A stretch of 54,992 bases of DNA from contig JAAFHK010000001.1 of the NCBI GenBank assembly GCA_013297565.1, forward strand, positions 1 to 54,992. The letters are read 5' to 3'. The translations under genes were made by a program, and so were the position numbers. Numbering within the stretch: the first letter of the stretch is position 1; every line of letters begins with the position of its first letter. The stretch is from Cytophagales bacterium. GTDB lineage: Bacteria > Bacteroidota > Bacteroidia > Cytophagales > Thermoflexibacteraceae. Below, piece by piece: positions 26,787 through 35,561 of this stretch. A model generated the notes under the pieces. That model saw only the letters and a list, made by a program, of their open reading frames with translations. It had not been told where the DNA came from and made no database searches.

Positions 26787-27425
26787 TCAGGCAACTCGTA
26801 CCCAAAAATGATGAAGTTTGAGTGTGGAATTATCAATTCGGGAATGATCAGAAATGTATTTATCGTTTTGATTGGGATATTTTCGGGTTAATTTTTCAGA
26901 TTCGAGCCAATTTGTGTCCATGATCCATTGATTAACTTTAGCAAACCAATAATCAAAATCTTGCTCTTTGATGTAGGCGATCATGCCGCAAGAACGGAAT
27001 AATTGATGTTTGAAATTTACCCCATGTTTTATTTCCTTAAACCGTTGTATTCCTCCGCCCTTCCCATAGACATATTCGTGTTCTTTTCTATCATTTTCAA
27101 GCGGTGTTGGTAAAATTTTAGCTTCCATAACAAATATCAACACTTCCTTATTAAAAAAGCCTAAATCAATTTTGTTATTACCAATCTGTTTTATTTCAGT
27201 TGCGCAAGAATAGGGGATTTCATTTTTTGGTAAAAGATTAAAAAATATGCAAAAAGCCGTAGATAGTTGATCTTCTGCTTTTGAAACAGCCTCTAAATAA
27301 TTATCTTGGAATGATTGCGAATTAGTAAATAACTCTACCTTAGCCTCGATAAAATGGATCAATGTAACAACAATAGGTTGCTCATCAATCACCTCATAAT
27401 TGGATTTTTTTGGTAATCTTGCCAT
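26787..27425 (-). CDS. PD-(D/E)XK nuclease-like protein, partner of the adjacent DNA methylase
   Basis: A 212-residue soluble protein. The segment ATEIKQIGNNKIDLGFFN followed by VLIFVMEAK gives an E...D...E-A-K arrangement (about residues 77-103) typical of PD-(D/E)XK nucleases. The rest (GKGGGIQRFKEI, FRSCGMIAYI, WFAKVNQWIMD) reads like a restriction-type accessory fold. The gene begins 3 bp after the stop of the large DNA methylase gene, so the two are one operon. I infer the cleaving or recognition partner of that methylase. No named family is recognised and activity is not shown. Confidence 0.6.
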   Translation of the reverse strand: MARLPKKSNYEVIDEQPIVVTLIHFIEAKVELFTNSQSFQDNYLEAVSKAEDQLSTAFCIFFNLLPKNEIPYSCATEIKQIGNNKIDLGFFNKEVLIFVMEAKILPTPLENDRKEHEYVYGKGGGIQRFKEIKHGVNFKHQLFRSCGMIAYIKEQDFDYWFAKVNQWIMDTNWLESEKLTRKYPNQNDKYISDHSRIDNSTLKLHHFWVRVA

Positions 27426-27428
27426 GAC

Positions 27429-30400
27429 TTAAAACCCCACTTCGTAATAATCCACAATTGTATCATCTGCATCACGCAAGGCAATGGATTTTAGCCAGTA
27501 GCGCAAAGCATTCGGTTTTACTAATAATAAAGTATCGTACCCTTCAATATAATCATACTCACGCAAAACTCGTGTGTAGATTGCCCCCCGATTTTCTTCG
27601 GTATTAAAAATCAGTTTTTGCAAACTTTCATCGATTGCCTCAAAATCGCTAACTTCTTGAAAATCAAACTCTTTACTTTTGATTTTCCCATATACAAATT
27701 CATAAGCCGTAAAATTGGGCATTTGATACACTCGACCTACTTGCCATTTTTGCAAAATTACACCGCTTTCGTCTTTTTGTTCATACACAGCATTCATAAT
27801 TTTACAAAACACTTTGCCAAAGTTTTCGAGTTGAGTTTTGGTTACTTTTTGGTAAAGTTTTTTGGCATCTCCTTGACTGTCTTTTTGCAGATGTCTGTAA
27901 TACTTCAACAAATCTTTTATGACAATTTTTTCCGAATCAGAAGGGTTTAGATAAAACTTGTCTTTGGGATAGGGCAAATTATCCAAATCTTCTTTAATGA
28001 TAGCATCACCACGATAAACAAGCGCCTTAGAACTTGTTGCCAAAACAAATGCACTATAAAGGCTTGCTAATTCTTCATCTTGGTACAATCTTTCATAAAC
28101 TTCATAAAGTCCTTTTTTATCTTCCATTGGCGCTGATATACCAACAAAACTACTATTAAAGCATAAATATTCTTCTACAAAAGCCGTAGATATTTTGTCT
28201 TTAATTACCAATTTTAAAATAATATGAGGCGGTTCATAAAGTTCTTTGTTTCGTGTTTCAACAAATCCTTCCAAACTTTCAGTAATGATCTTATAAGTTC
28301 CATCGTCTTTGAAAGATCTTGGTTTTATAGTAGGTTTGCCTGTAATGAAGTTTGCAGGAATTTTTTTCTTATTTTTATGTTCCGAGATATAACCAACATT
28401 ATAAAGCCATTTTGATTTTTTTTCTTTATTTTCTAAAAATTGTCCCAATTTATCAACCATACTCAATCGATCAATCAAATGAAACAGCCGCCCACCACCC
28501 AATAAATTAGTTTTCCAAATAAATTGCTTATTTTCATCGACTGCCCAAGACCAACGCACAAAATGACGATCATAATGATCAATCTGAAAAGCCAATTTGT
28601 TTTCAGTATTGATAATTCTATTAATAATTGTATGCTCAATAGGTTCTTGTTTAGAAGGTTGCGGTTCAGCTATGATCGTGCATACTGAAACTTTTGCGCT
28701 ACCAAAAAGAGTATCCTTGAGTGGTGTAAAATCAAAAATTACTTTTATATTGAAATCAGAGAAAACTAATTTTCTATATTCAAAAGCATTTTTTGAATAT
28801 AGAAACTCGCTTGACTTAACAATTAGGCATACTTTTTTGCCCAAAGTTATAGCACCCTCAAAAAAATGCAGAGTAAAATTATTATCAGGTAATTTTGGGT
28901 GTCGAAAATTAATGTGGGCTGAATCTGTGAAATTAATAGTATAATCAATAACTCCCTTTTCATCTTTTTTATAAATATAATCCTCTAATTTTTTACCTGT
29001 TTCAAAATTAAAAGGCGGATTCCCAATTACCAAATCGAAATCTCTATGGACGGTGCTTGCCCATTCGAAGAAATTTTTATCCTTAATATTTTTAGCACTC
29101 AGATTCTTAAATTGAAATTCACCCCACAATAATTTGGGATCAATTTTATTTAAAAAAGCAATCGTAAGACTAAAAATCGTGATTTGTGTAGCCGTTTCAT
29201 TTATATCTACACCAAAAATATTATTTTCTAATATTTCTTTGAAAGTATTGGATACTTCCTCTTTTAGTAATTGTAAAGATTTTTTTTCTTCGTCAGAAAG
29301 ATCGTCATCTGGCAAAGATAATTTCACTACTTTATCAAAATTATTAATTGCCCACCAATCCAAAAGACGTTTATAAGCCGCTACCAAAAAAATACCTGAA
29401 CCACACGCAGGATCAAGCACTTTGTAACTAATTTTTTCTTCTTTCCAATAATTTTGTTTGGGTAAGTTCAAAGGCATGACTTCATCAATCAAAAAATTGA
29501 CTAAAAACGGTGGGGTATAAACTACACCTTTTTCTTTGCTTTTGCCTTGATTTTGGGTTTCAGACTGCAAAAAATTTTCATAAATTGAACTAATCAGTTC
29601 AATAGGTATAAAATCGAAATTATATTTTCGCCAAATGGAAATTTGCTTGGTCTTGGCATCTGTTGTTCCTTCAACAAACAATGCTATATCTGATAAATTT
29701 TGCCCTTTGATAAAATTTTCTTCTTTTTCGGTCAAAATATCAAATATTTTACCGTTGTATTTGTTCGCTAATTCATTGATAAACCGAATACAAAGTTCTC
29801 CATTGCCATCTTTTCGTAAAATTTGAGTAAAATTTTTTGTTTGATATTGATTACTATAATTTTCATATTTTTTACTCAAAGCAAAATCACCTTTACTATC
29901 TTTCTTTTCTTCTAAAAACATGACTAAAATAGAAAGCAATAAAAGGCGATCTAAAGCCATTTTTTGTTCAGCATTTAGCCCTTTTTTCGCTAATTTAGTT
30001 CTTGTTTTTTCTAACTGATCCAACAAAATATGAAAAGGCGTTTGTTTTTCGTCCAACTCCCAAGTTCCCTGTTCCCAAAACATTCCCTTCCCGAAAATAT
30101 GGGCGGAAAAACGCTGATCATTAAATTTTTCTAAAACTCCACTCCAAAATTCTAAATTTTCAAGACTTAAAAAATTATTTTTTGTAATTTCGGCTGGTTT
30201 TCGTGCATTGATAACTTTGAGTTCGGTTTTTCCGACAACCATATAGACATCTACCTCACCTGCACTCCAAATTTTGGCGTGAAGTTCAGTTTCAGTTTGG
30301 CTATTAAAAGCCTTTTCTTTTTCGAATATATAAACACTTGGTTTTGAATTAGTTAGTTCATGATTTTCATTAAAATAACGCCTGAATAAAACCGCACTTG

Positions 30401-30548
30401 CTCCTAATTTTTTGGCTCTTTCCTCGATATGTAACCATTCGGCATTATTATTCCGATCAGGATTGTCGCAAAGGACAAGCCCATTTTCTTCGGTAAAATG
30501 TATTTTTTTGAGAGCCGCAAGAGTAGGATCAAGTGTATTAGTTGCCAT
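27429..30548 (-). CDS. Eco57I-type N6-adenine DNA methylase (type IIG-like restriction-modification protein)
   Basis: A 1039-residue protein. Methylase motif I is LDPACGSGIFLVAAYKRLL (about 380-398) and motif IV is NPPFNF (about 511), which specify an amino-methyltransferase. The N-terminal domain (about 35-120) has the AEWLHIEERAKKLGA and KIWSAGEVDVYMVVG segments seen in Eco57I-like enzymes. D100, E109 and K111 are spaced like a PD-(D/E)XK site, but relatives usually lack those residues, so I do not claim a nuclease there. The C-terminal third is the likely target recognition region. I chose ATG 30548 (MATNTLDPTL) over one five codons upstream. The downstream 212-residue protein probably completes the system. 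Confidence 0.82.
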   Translation of the reverse strand: MATNTLDPTLAALKKIHFTEENGLVLCDNPDRNNNAEWLHIEERAKKLGASAVLFRRYFNENHELTNSKPSVYIFEKEKAFNSQTETELHAKIWSAGEVDVYMVVGKTELKVINARKPAEITKNNFLSLENLEFWSGVLEKFNDQRFSAHIFGKGMFWEQGTWELDEKQTPFHILLDQLEKTRTKLAKKGLNAEQKMALDRLLLLSILVMFLEEKKDSKGDFALSKKYENYSNQYQTKNFTQILRKDGNGELCIRFINELANKYNGKIFDILTEKEENFIKGQNLSDIALFVEGTTDAKTKQISIWRKYNFDFIPIELISSIYENFLQSETQNQGKSKEKGVVYTPPFLVNFLIDEVMPLNLPKQNYWKEEKISYKVLDPACGSGIFLVAAYKRLLDWWAINNFDKVVKLSLPDDDLSDEEKKSLQLLKEEVSNTFKEILENNIFGVDINETATQITIFSLTIAFLNKIDPKLLWGEFQFKNLSAKNIKDKNFFEWASTVHRDFDLVIGNPPFNFETGKKLEDYIYKKDEKGVIDYTINFTDSAHINFRHPKLPDNNFTLHFFEGAITLGKKVCLIVKSSEFLYSKNAFEYRKLVFSDFNIKVIFDFTPLKDTLFGSAKVSVCTIIAEPQPSKQEPIEHTIINRIINTENKLAFQIDHYDRHFVRWSWAVDENKQFIWKTNLLGGGRLFHLIDRLSMVDKLGQFLENKEKKSKWLYNVGYISEHKNKKKIPANFITGKPTIKPRSFKDDGTYKIITESLEGFVETRNKELYEPPHIILKLVIKDKISTAFVEEYLCFNSSFVGISAPMEDKKGLYEVYERLYQDEELASLYSAFVLATSSKALVYRGDAIIKEDLDNLPYPKDKFYLNPSDSEKIVIKDLLKYYRHLQKDSQGDAKKLYQKVTKTQLENFGKVFCKIMNAVYEQKDESGVILQKWQVGRVYQMPNFTAYEFVYGKIKSKEFDFQEVSDFEAIDESLQKLIFNTEENRGAIYTRVLREYDYIEGYDTLLLVKPNALRYWLKSIALRDADDTIVDYYEVGF

Positions 30549-30626
30549 AGTTTTAAAAATCATTATTTATTGATAAACAACGATTAAAAGTACCATAAAG
30601 TTTATAAAAAGTACAATTAGTTAAAA

Positions 30627-30634
30627 CAAAGGTA
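30627..30634 (-). promoter_or_regulatory. -7 box of the restriction-modification operon
   Basis: TACCTTTG on the minus strand, about 79 bp upstream of the methylase ATG. No -33 element at standard spacing is obvious. Confidence 0.35.
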
Positions 30635-30671
30635 ATGTAAAAAAACAAAAACAGCGTATTTTACAAGTTTT

Positions 30672-30860
30672 TTACACACCAAACACCTCTTTTTGTTTTT
30701 CAGGATCAGCGGGACGCTGAATTTTAAATTCAGTTGGGTCTAAAATAACTTTTCCTTCGTTTTTAAAACACTCAATAAATTCCTCAATCGTTTCGAAATG
30801 GCGGGCAGGCATCAAATTATTTTTCACAGTACCAACGCACAAAAGCATACGCTTCACCAA
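30672..30860 (-). pseudogene. IS5-type transposase fragment
   Basis: The translation reads FETIEEFIECFKNEGKVILD then PTEFKIQRPADPEKQKEVFG before a stop. The D-x-T-E-x-x-I-Q-R-P-x-D-x-x-x-Q-K-E block is the region around the first catalytic aspartate of IS5-type DDE transposases, where it is normally followed by a GKKKRHT motif. Here it stops just before that. Upstream codons fall into another frame (MKNDMIGEAYAFVRWYCEK, stop). A short relic only. Confidence 0.55.
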
Positions 30861-30910
30861 TCATATCATTTTTCATATAAAATAGCCAAAAAAGTAACGA
30901 TTTTGTATCT

Positions 30911-31045
30911 TAGGACTTACGCATTTTTTAGAACTAACAGTTCTTTAAGAACTGTTAGTTCTTGATTATCAAGAGTTTATAAAAATAACATTTTTTTCAA
31001 AAAATGTTATTTTTGAGCAATTACGAGCAAAATGCGTAAGTCCTA
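30911..31045. mobile_element. MITE with 17-bp terminal inverted repeats and two internal hairpins
   Basis: TAGGACTTACGCATTTT (30911-30927) and its perfect reverse complement (31029-31045) bound a 135-bp element, with TA at both outer edges as in a TA target duplication. Inside are two palindromes: AGAACTAACAGTTCT with AGAACTGTTAGTTCT (30930-30962), and AAAATAACATTTTTT with AAAAAATGTTATTTT (30980-31013). GGACTTACGCA ends are, from memory, those of IS5-like elements and their MITEs in several phyla. No coding sequence. Confidence 0.75.
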
Positions 31046-31249
31046 TATCTGAAAACACGAATGCAGTTTGCATATTTTCTTGCTCTATCTCAATAGTTAC
31101 GCCATGTTTTTTTATAAGTAGCTGAAAATAAATTATTTAGCATTTAAAATTCTGCAAAAACAAGTGTTTAAGTGCTGTGAATTGTGCCTCATTTCGAACT
31201 TCATTTATAGATGATGCCATATATTCTTTGTTTTTTTGCAAAAATAGGC

Positions 31250-31351
31250 TATACTGAAACTAAATTGGTTTGTGTCGTAAAACGAAGTTCTTGTTCGTTT
31301 TTGTGGCGAACAAGAATGTTCGCCCTACAGAACCACATTTGATTGAGTATA
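31250..31351 (+). repeat. MITE-like element, copy C
   Basis: A 102-bp element running from TATACTGAAACTAAATTGGT to GATTGAGTATA with the AACGAAGTTCTTGTTCG and CGAACAAGAATGTTCG core. It is full length and lies upstream of the H-NOX gene. Confidence 0.75.
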
Positions 31352-31581
31352 AGTTTGCAAAAAAACAACTATTTTTTTGTAATGAATTGATAATCAGTAT
31401 TTTATACAGTAACTATAGTAGTTTTAACCTGTGATAATTTTGCAAGAGTACTTAGAAACCAATGGGTTGGCAGAAATATTGGAAAAATAGAAAACTTTGA
31501 TAGGAAATTTGTAAGTTGATTTTTTATTTCGAAATTGCGTTTGAAACGTTCCATTATTCATTTATAAATCACTCAAAATAT

Positions 31582-32124
31582 ATGTACGGATTGGTCAATA
31601 AAGCTGTCGAAGATTTGGTAAAAAACAACTTTGGCGAGGCTATTTGGTTGGAAATCAAAGAAAAAGCGGAAGTAAAAGAAAACACCTTTGTCGGTATGCA
31701 AAGTTATCACGATGGCATTACTTACCGCTTGGTCGGGGCGGCAAGCCAAGTGCTGGGGCTTAGTGCCGAACAAGTGCTGGAAACTTTTGGCGAATACTGG
31801 GTGCTTTATACGGCACAGGAAGGTTACGGCGAAATGTTGGATGCGGCGGGCAAAAATTTGGTAGAATTTTTGCAAAACTTAGATGCCTTGCACGTCAAAG
31901 TTGGTAATTTGATGTCCGAACTTCGTCCTCCGTCTTTCGAATGTTCCGATATTACGGATCGTTCTTTGGTTTTGCACTATTTTTCGGAGCGCGAAGGTTT
32001 AGCCCCCATGGTGGTGGGTTTGGTCAAAGGTTTGGGTAAAAAATTTAACACTCCTTGTCAGGTGAATTGGGTAGGGAGCAAAAAAACGGGCGAAGACCAC
32101 GATATTTTTGAGGTAGCTTGGTAA
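31582..32124 (+). CDS. hnoX: H-NOX heme nitric-oxide/oxygen-binding sensor
   Basis: A 180-residue stand-alone H-NOX protein (the usual length) in the cytoplasm. The proximal heme ligand is H104 in NLDALHVKVG, the heme-distorting proline is P116 or P117 in ELRPPSFECS, and the heme-propionate clamp Y-x-S-x-R is Y133, S135 and R137 in YFSEREGLAP. The region after it (GLAPMVVGLVKGLG) has no obvious distal tyrosine, so selective NO binding is more likely than stable O2 binding; this is inference. The ATG at 31582 gives the family start MYGLVNKAVEDLV. A TAATTTTG box (31435-31442) is a possible -7 element. The HNOBA-SpoIIE gene follows after 105 bp on the same strand. Confidence 0.95.
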   Translation: MYGLVNKAVEDLVKNNFGEAIWLEIKEKAEVKENTFVGMQSYHDGITYRLVGAASQVLGLSAEQVLETFGEYWVLYTAQEGYGEMLDAAGKNLVEFLQNLDALHVKVGNLMSELRPPSFECSDITDRSLVLHYFSEREGLAPMVVGLVKGLGKKFNTPCQVNWVGSKKTGEDHDIFEVAW

Positions 32125-32229
32125 TTTTTTTCGTTTTTAGGATACCTTCAATATTTTCGTGGCAGGCTGAACAAACTGTTTGCCTAAGTGTTATTTCTCG
32201 AACATCATTTGTTTTATTTTATAAGACTT

Positions 32230-33642
32230 ATGTTTAACCCAATTATTCCTATGCTTTTTGAGTTACAGAAAGAACAATTATCCTCTTTATTTCCGTTTTA
32301 TATCGTTTTTAACACGGATTTTCAAATCTTAGACTACGGCAAGTCCATAGACAAAATAATTCCTTCGATATCTGCGGAAAATAATTTTCTTTCTCTGTTC
32401 GAAATTAGCCGACCGAGAACTATCCAGCAAAAGATCGAGAACATTCTCAAAAACCAGCACTCCCTTTTTATCCTCAAAATTAAGGGTACAAATCTCGAAC
32501 TCAAAGGGCAAATGCTTAGTTTGCACGCAGATACACCTATGATTCTTTTTGTCGGCAATCCTGTTCTCAAGGATCAAGGCTTGTTAAATACGTTGGGCTT
32601 GACCCTAAATGATTTTGCTGTTTTTGACCAAACTACTGATTTTTTGTTTTTGCTTCAGTCCAACCAGAATGTGATGCAAGATTTGCAAAAATTTTCACAG
32701 CAGATCAATGAACAAAACCAACATTTGCACACCATTACCCAACAACTGCAAGCCTCACTTGAGGAACTGCAAGCCTCCGAAGAGGAAACGCGCCAAAATG
32801 CCGAAGAACTCCACGCCATTAATGAGCATTTGAGGGATACGACCCAAGAACTGCATTTGCAGAGAAAGGAACTCGAACGCAAAAATGAATATATCCTTTC
32901 CAGTATCAACTATGCCCGAAAGATTCAACAGTCTATTTTGCCCACGACCAGCTTTTTGGACAGTCTGTGGGAGAACTATTTTGTACTATTTATGCCCAAA
33001 GACATTTTGAGTGGTGATTTCTATTGGGCAGGGCAAAAGAAAAACAAGTCTTTGATGATTGCCGTAGATTGTACAGGGCATGGCGTACCGGGTGCTTTTA
33101 TGTCCCTCATTGCCAAAAATTTATTAGACCAGATCATTAACGAACAGAATATTACCGAACCCGACTGGATTCTCGAAAATATGCACGTAGGATTGCGAAA
33201 AGTTTTGAATCAACAAGAAAATTTTAGCCACGAGAGTGTAGATATTGCTGTAATTGTCATAGACAAAAAAAATAAAATTTTGGAATTTGCAGGAGCAAGA
33301 AACGCTTTGTATTTATGCCAAAACGATCAGATCACTGCCCTACAAGCCGATAAATATTCTGTAGGAGGGTATTTTTTGGAAAACAATTTAACCTTTAATA
33401 AACAAGTCATTCCCTTGAATAGTACCATGCGTATATATCTCTGCACCGATGGCTACAAGGATCAGTTTGGGGGACTTTCGAACAAAAAATACTCAAGCAA
33501 GGCACTCAAAAGCCTTCTCCTAAGCATACAAGGACAGCCCATGAGCCAACAAGCCCATTTGCTGGAAAAAGCCCTACTCGACTGGAAAAACAAAGAAGTC
33601 CAAACGGACGATATATTAATTCTGGGGCTTGAAATTAGTTAA
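32230..33642 (+). CDS. HNOBA sensor domain - coiled coil - SpoIIE/PP2C phosphatase, cognate output of H-NOX
   Basis: A 470-residue cytoplasmic protein. Residues about 10-145 match the heme-NO-binding-associated (HNOBA) domain known from soluble guanylate cyclase: FPFYIVFNTDFQI (21-33), SRPRTI (60-65), LELKGQM (89-95), ILFVGNPV (105-112) and DFAVFDQTTDFLFLL (128-142). A long coiled coil follows (about 148-222, EELQASEEETRQNAEELH). Then comes a SpoIIE-type PP2C phosphatase (about 225-470) with metal aspartates in SGDFYW (D263), VDCTGHGVPGAF (D280), CTDGYKDQFGG (D407) and QTDDILIL (D460/461). I chose ATG 32230; a GTG at 32188 would add 14 residues. The phosphatase presumably dephosphorylates a Ser/Thr target when H-NOX binds ligand. 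Confidence 0.85.
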   Translation: MFNPIIPMLFELQKEQLSSLFPFYIVFNTDFQILDYGKSIDKIIPSISAENNFLSLFEISRPRTIQQKIENILKNQHSLFILKIKGTNLELKGQMLSLHADTPMILFVGNPVLKDQGLLNTLGLTLNDFAVFDQTTDFLFLLQSNQNVMQDLQKFSQQINEQNQHLHTITQQLQASLEELQASEEETRQNAEELHAINEHLRDTTQELHLQRKELERKNEYILSSINYARKIQQSILPTTSFLDSLWENYFVLFMPKDILSGDFYWAGQKKNKSLMIAVDCTGHGVPGAFMSLIAKNLLDQIINEQNITEPDWILENMHVGLRKVLNQQENFSHESVDIAVIVIDKKNKILEFAGARNALYLCQNDQITALQADKYSVGGYFLENNLTFNKQVIPLNSTMRIYLCTDGYKDQFGGLSNKKYSSKALKSLLLSIQGQPMSQQAHLLEKALLDWKNKEVQTDDILILGLEIS

Positions 33643-33745
33643 GCTCTACGTGCTTATTTTTCTACTCAATCCAAATCTGGTATGTTTTTTTGATTTTTTT
33701 TCTTAAAATTGCTATTCCAAAAATTCAAGCAATAAAAAGAACTCC

Positions 33746-34753
33746 ATGAATTGGAAAAATATATTTACAGATTTTGAACGCCTGCGGATTTTGATTGTGG
33801 GCGATGTCATGATCGACTCCTACGTTTGGGGCAAGGTGGATCGCATTTCGCCCGAAGCCCCTGTGCCTGTGGTTAATGCCATGAAACAAGAAAAACGGCT
33901 TGGCGGGGCGGGAAACGTAGCTTTGAACGTGCAGGCTTTGGGTTGTACGCCTATTTTGTGTTCGGTAGTGGGGCAGGACGACAGTGCCGAAGACCTAAAA
34001 AAACTTTTGGCACAAAAGGAAATGACGGCTGAAGGCATTTTGCAAAGCCGCGCAAGGGTTACGACCGTAAAACACCGTATTTTGGCGGGTTCGCAACACC
34101 TCTTGCGGATAGATTCGGAAATTACAAACCCCATCAGCGACAGCGATTCGGAACGTTTGGTATTGAAAATCAAGGAATTAGCCAAAAGTGCAGACGTGAT
34201 TATTTTTGAGGATTACGACAAAGGCGTTTTGACCGAAAAAAATATTCGTGAAATCATCGATTTTGCCAAAACGCTAAATATTCCTACGGCGGTCGATCCC
34301 AAAAAACGAAATTTTTTGCATTATGGCGGGGCTACTTTGTTCAAACCCAACTTGAAAGAACTCAAAGAAGGCTTGAAAATAGACATCGAAAATACAACTC
34401 TCATTGACCTCAAAAAAGCCGTTGCCCTTTTGCGTGAGCAAAGTCCTGTAGAAAATGCGCTCATTACACTTTCTGAAAAAGGCGTTTATATCGATGCTAT
34501 TGAGGAACAACATCTGTTTTCGGCGCACCCGCGCGAAATTGCGGACGTTTCGGGCGCAGGTGATACGGTTGTAGGTATTGCGGCGGCGTGTTTGGCTTTG
34601 GGAGTACCGTTTCCATCTCTGGCGCAAATTGCCAATTTGGGCGGAGGTTTGGTTTGCGAACATTTGGGTGTGGTGTCGGTTGACAAAAAACGGCTGTTGG
34701 AGGAAGTCGAGAAATTGGATAGAAATTTTTTTACCAATAGGGCAGGTTTCTAA
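33746..34753 (+). CDS. rfaE1: D-glycero-beta-D-manno-heptose-7-phosphate kinase (HldE N-terminal domain type)
   Basis: A 335-residue PfkB-type kinase. The start LRILIVGDVMIDSYVWGKV and VDRISPEAPVPVV are the HldE/RfaE kinase signature. GGAGNVALNVQALG (about 53-66) binds the sugar, and the anionic-hole DVSGAGDTVVG (about 268-278) holds the catalytic Asp. It phosphorylates heptose-7-phosphate at C1 for ADP-heptose, used in LPS core. The nucleotidyltransferase half found in enterobacterial HldE is absent, as usual in Bacteroidota where it is a separate gene. ppa follows on the same strand, which may pull the pyrophosphate-releasing step forward. Confidence 0.88.
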   Translation: MNWKNIFTDFERLRILIVGDVMIDSYVWGKVDRISPEAPVPVVNAMKQEKRLGGAGNVALNVQALGCTPILCSVVGQDDSAEDLKKLLAQKEMTAEGILQSRARVTTVKHRILAGSQHLLRIDSEITNPISDSDSERLVLKIKELAKSADVIIFEDYDKGVLTEKNIREIIDFAKTLNIPTAVDPKKRNFLHYGGATLFKPNLKELKEGLKIDIENTTLIDLKKAVALLREQSPVENALITLSEKGVYIDAIEEQHLFSAHPREIADVSGAGDTVVGIAAACLALGVPFPSLAQIANLGGGLVCEHLGVVSVDKKRLLEEVEKLDRNFFTNRAGF

Positions 34754-34852
34754 AACCTATGCCCGAAAAAATGTTTTTCATAGATTTGAAAGACGAAAAT
34801 AACGAAAAAATTGTATTTTTGATGAAAAGAAACCAATTTCAAAACATACTTT

Positions 34853-35392
34853 ATGAATCCTTATTTTAATCCTTGGCATAATGTAGCAAAAGGCAACACC
34901 CAACCCGCTTTGATCAACGGAATCATTGAAATTCCAAAAGGCACACGCGCCAAATACGAACTCGACAAGGAAAGCGGTTTGCTGATTCTGGTAATCTATT
35001 CTTCTATGTATTATCCAGCAAATTATGGGTTTATTCCACAAACTTACTGCGATGACAAAGACCCTTTGGATATTTTGGTCATTTCGCAGATCGATGTCGT
35101 GCCACTTTGCATCGTCCCTTCCAAAATCATTGGTGTTATGCGAATGCTCGATAACGGCGAGGCAGACGATAAAATAATTGCCGTAAGTGCAGGCGACCCA
35201 AGCGTAAGCCACATTAGCGATATTTCCGAATTACCCGCCCATTTCATTTCCGAACTCCGAAATTTTTTCGAGGATTACAAAAAACTTGAAAACAAAACGG
35301 TAAAGGTCGAGGAGTTTCTGGGGCGAGAGATTGCAATAGAAATCTTGGAGGAGAGTTTCGTACTCTATGAAAAGCATTTTGGGAGAAAATAG
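34853..35392 (+). CDS. ppa: Inorganic pyrophosphatase (family I)
   Basis: A 179-residue soluble enzyme. [41 protein letters not shown] carries the signature D-x-D-P-x-D metal site, and later [12 protein letters not shown] gives the remaining acidic ligands. It hydrolyses pyrophosphate to drive biosynthetic reactions. A TATTTTTG -7 box at 34814-34821 with TTTG 25 bp earlier may be its promoter. The strong terminator at 35418 follows. Confidence 0.95.
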   Translation: MNPYFNPWHNVAKGNTQPALINGIIEIPKGTRAKYELDKESGLLILVIYSSMYYPANYGFIPQTYCDDKDPLDILVISQIDVVPLCIVPSKIIGVMRMLDNGEADDKIIAVSAGDPSVSHISDISELPAHFISELRNFFEDYKKLENKTVKVEEFLGREIAIEILEESFVLYEKHFGRK

Positions 35393-35417
35393 GGTAAAAA
35401 TATTTTAATCTACAACA

Positions 35418-35445
35418 AAAAAACACTACTAAAAGTAGTGTTTTC
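35418..35445. terminator. Bidirectional terminator between ppa and tRNA-Phe
   Basis: AAAACACTACT and AGTAGTGTTTT form an 11-bp stem with an A-run on the left and T-run on the right. It can end both the ppa and the minus-strand tRNA transcripts. Confidence 0.75.
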
Positions 35446-35488
35446 TGTCTTTTCCCCCTAAAAATAACTAAACTATGCAAAACAAAAG

Positions 35489-35561
35489 TGGTGATAGACG
35501 GAATCGAACCGCCGACACAAGGATTTTCAGTCCTTTGCTCTACCAACTGAGCTACATCACC
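35489..35561 (-). tRNA. tRNA-Phe (GAA)
   Basis: A 73-nt cloverleaf on the minus strand. Acceptor GGTGATG pairs with TATCACC. The D-arm is GCTCAGTTGGTAGAGC, the anticodon loop CTGAAAA reads GAA within AAGGA/TCCTT, and the T-arm is GGCGG-TTCGATT-CCGTC. Discriminator base A; the CCA end is not encoded. Confidence 0.97.

Noticed and set aside
30218-30260. A PD-(D/E)XK nuclease site in the N-terminal domain of the DNA methylase (D100, E109, K111)
   Set aside because: Spacing is suggestive, but in remembered relatives this segment of the N-terminal domain lacks the E-x-K residues, so a catalytic role cannot be supported.
30860-31045. The 135-bp element as the right end of the IS5-type relic
   Set aside because: The GGACTTACGCA end at 30911 points away from the transposase fragment, so the element is a separate MITE rather than the end of that insertion sequence.
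31360-31581. FNR/DNR-like operator before the H-NOX gene
   Set aside because: The TTGATAATCAG stretch lacks the full TTGAT-N4-ATCAA symmetry, so no regulator site is claimed.
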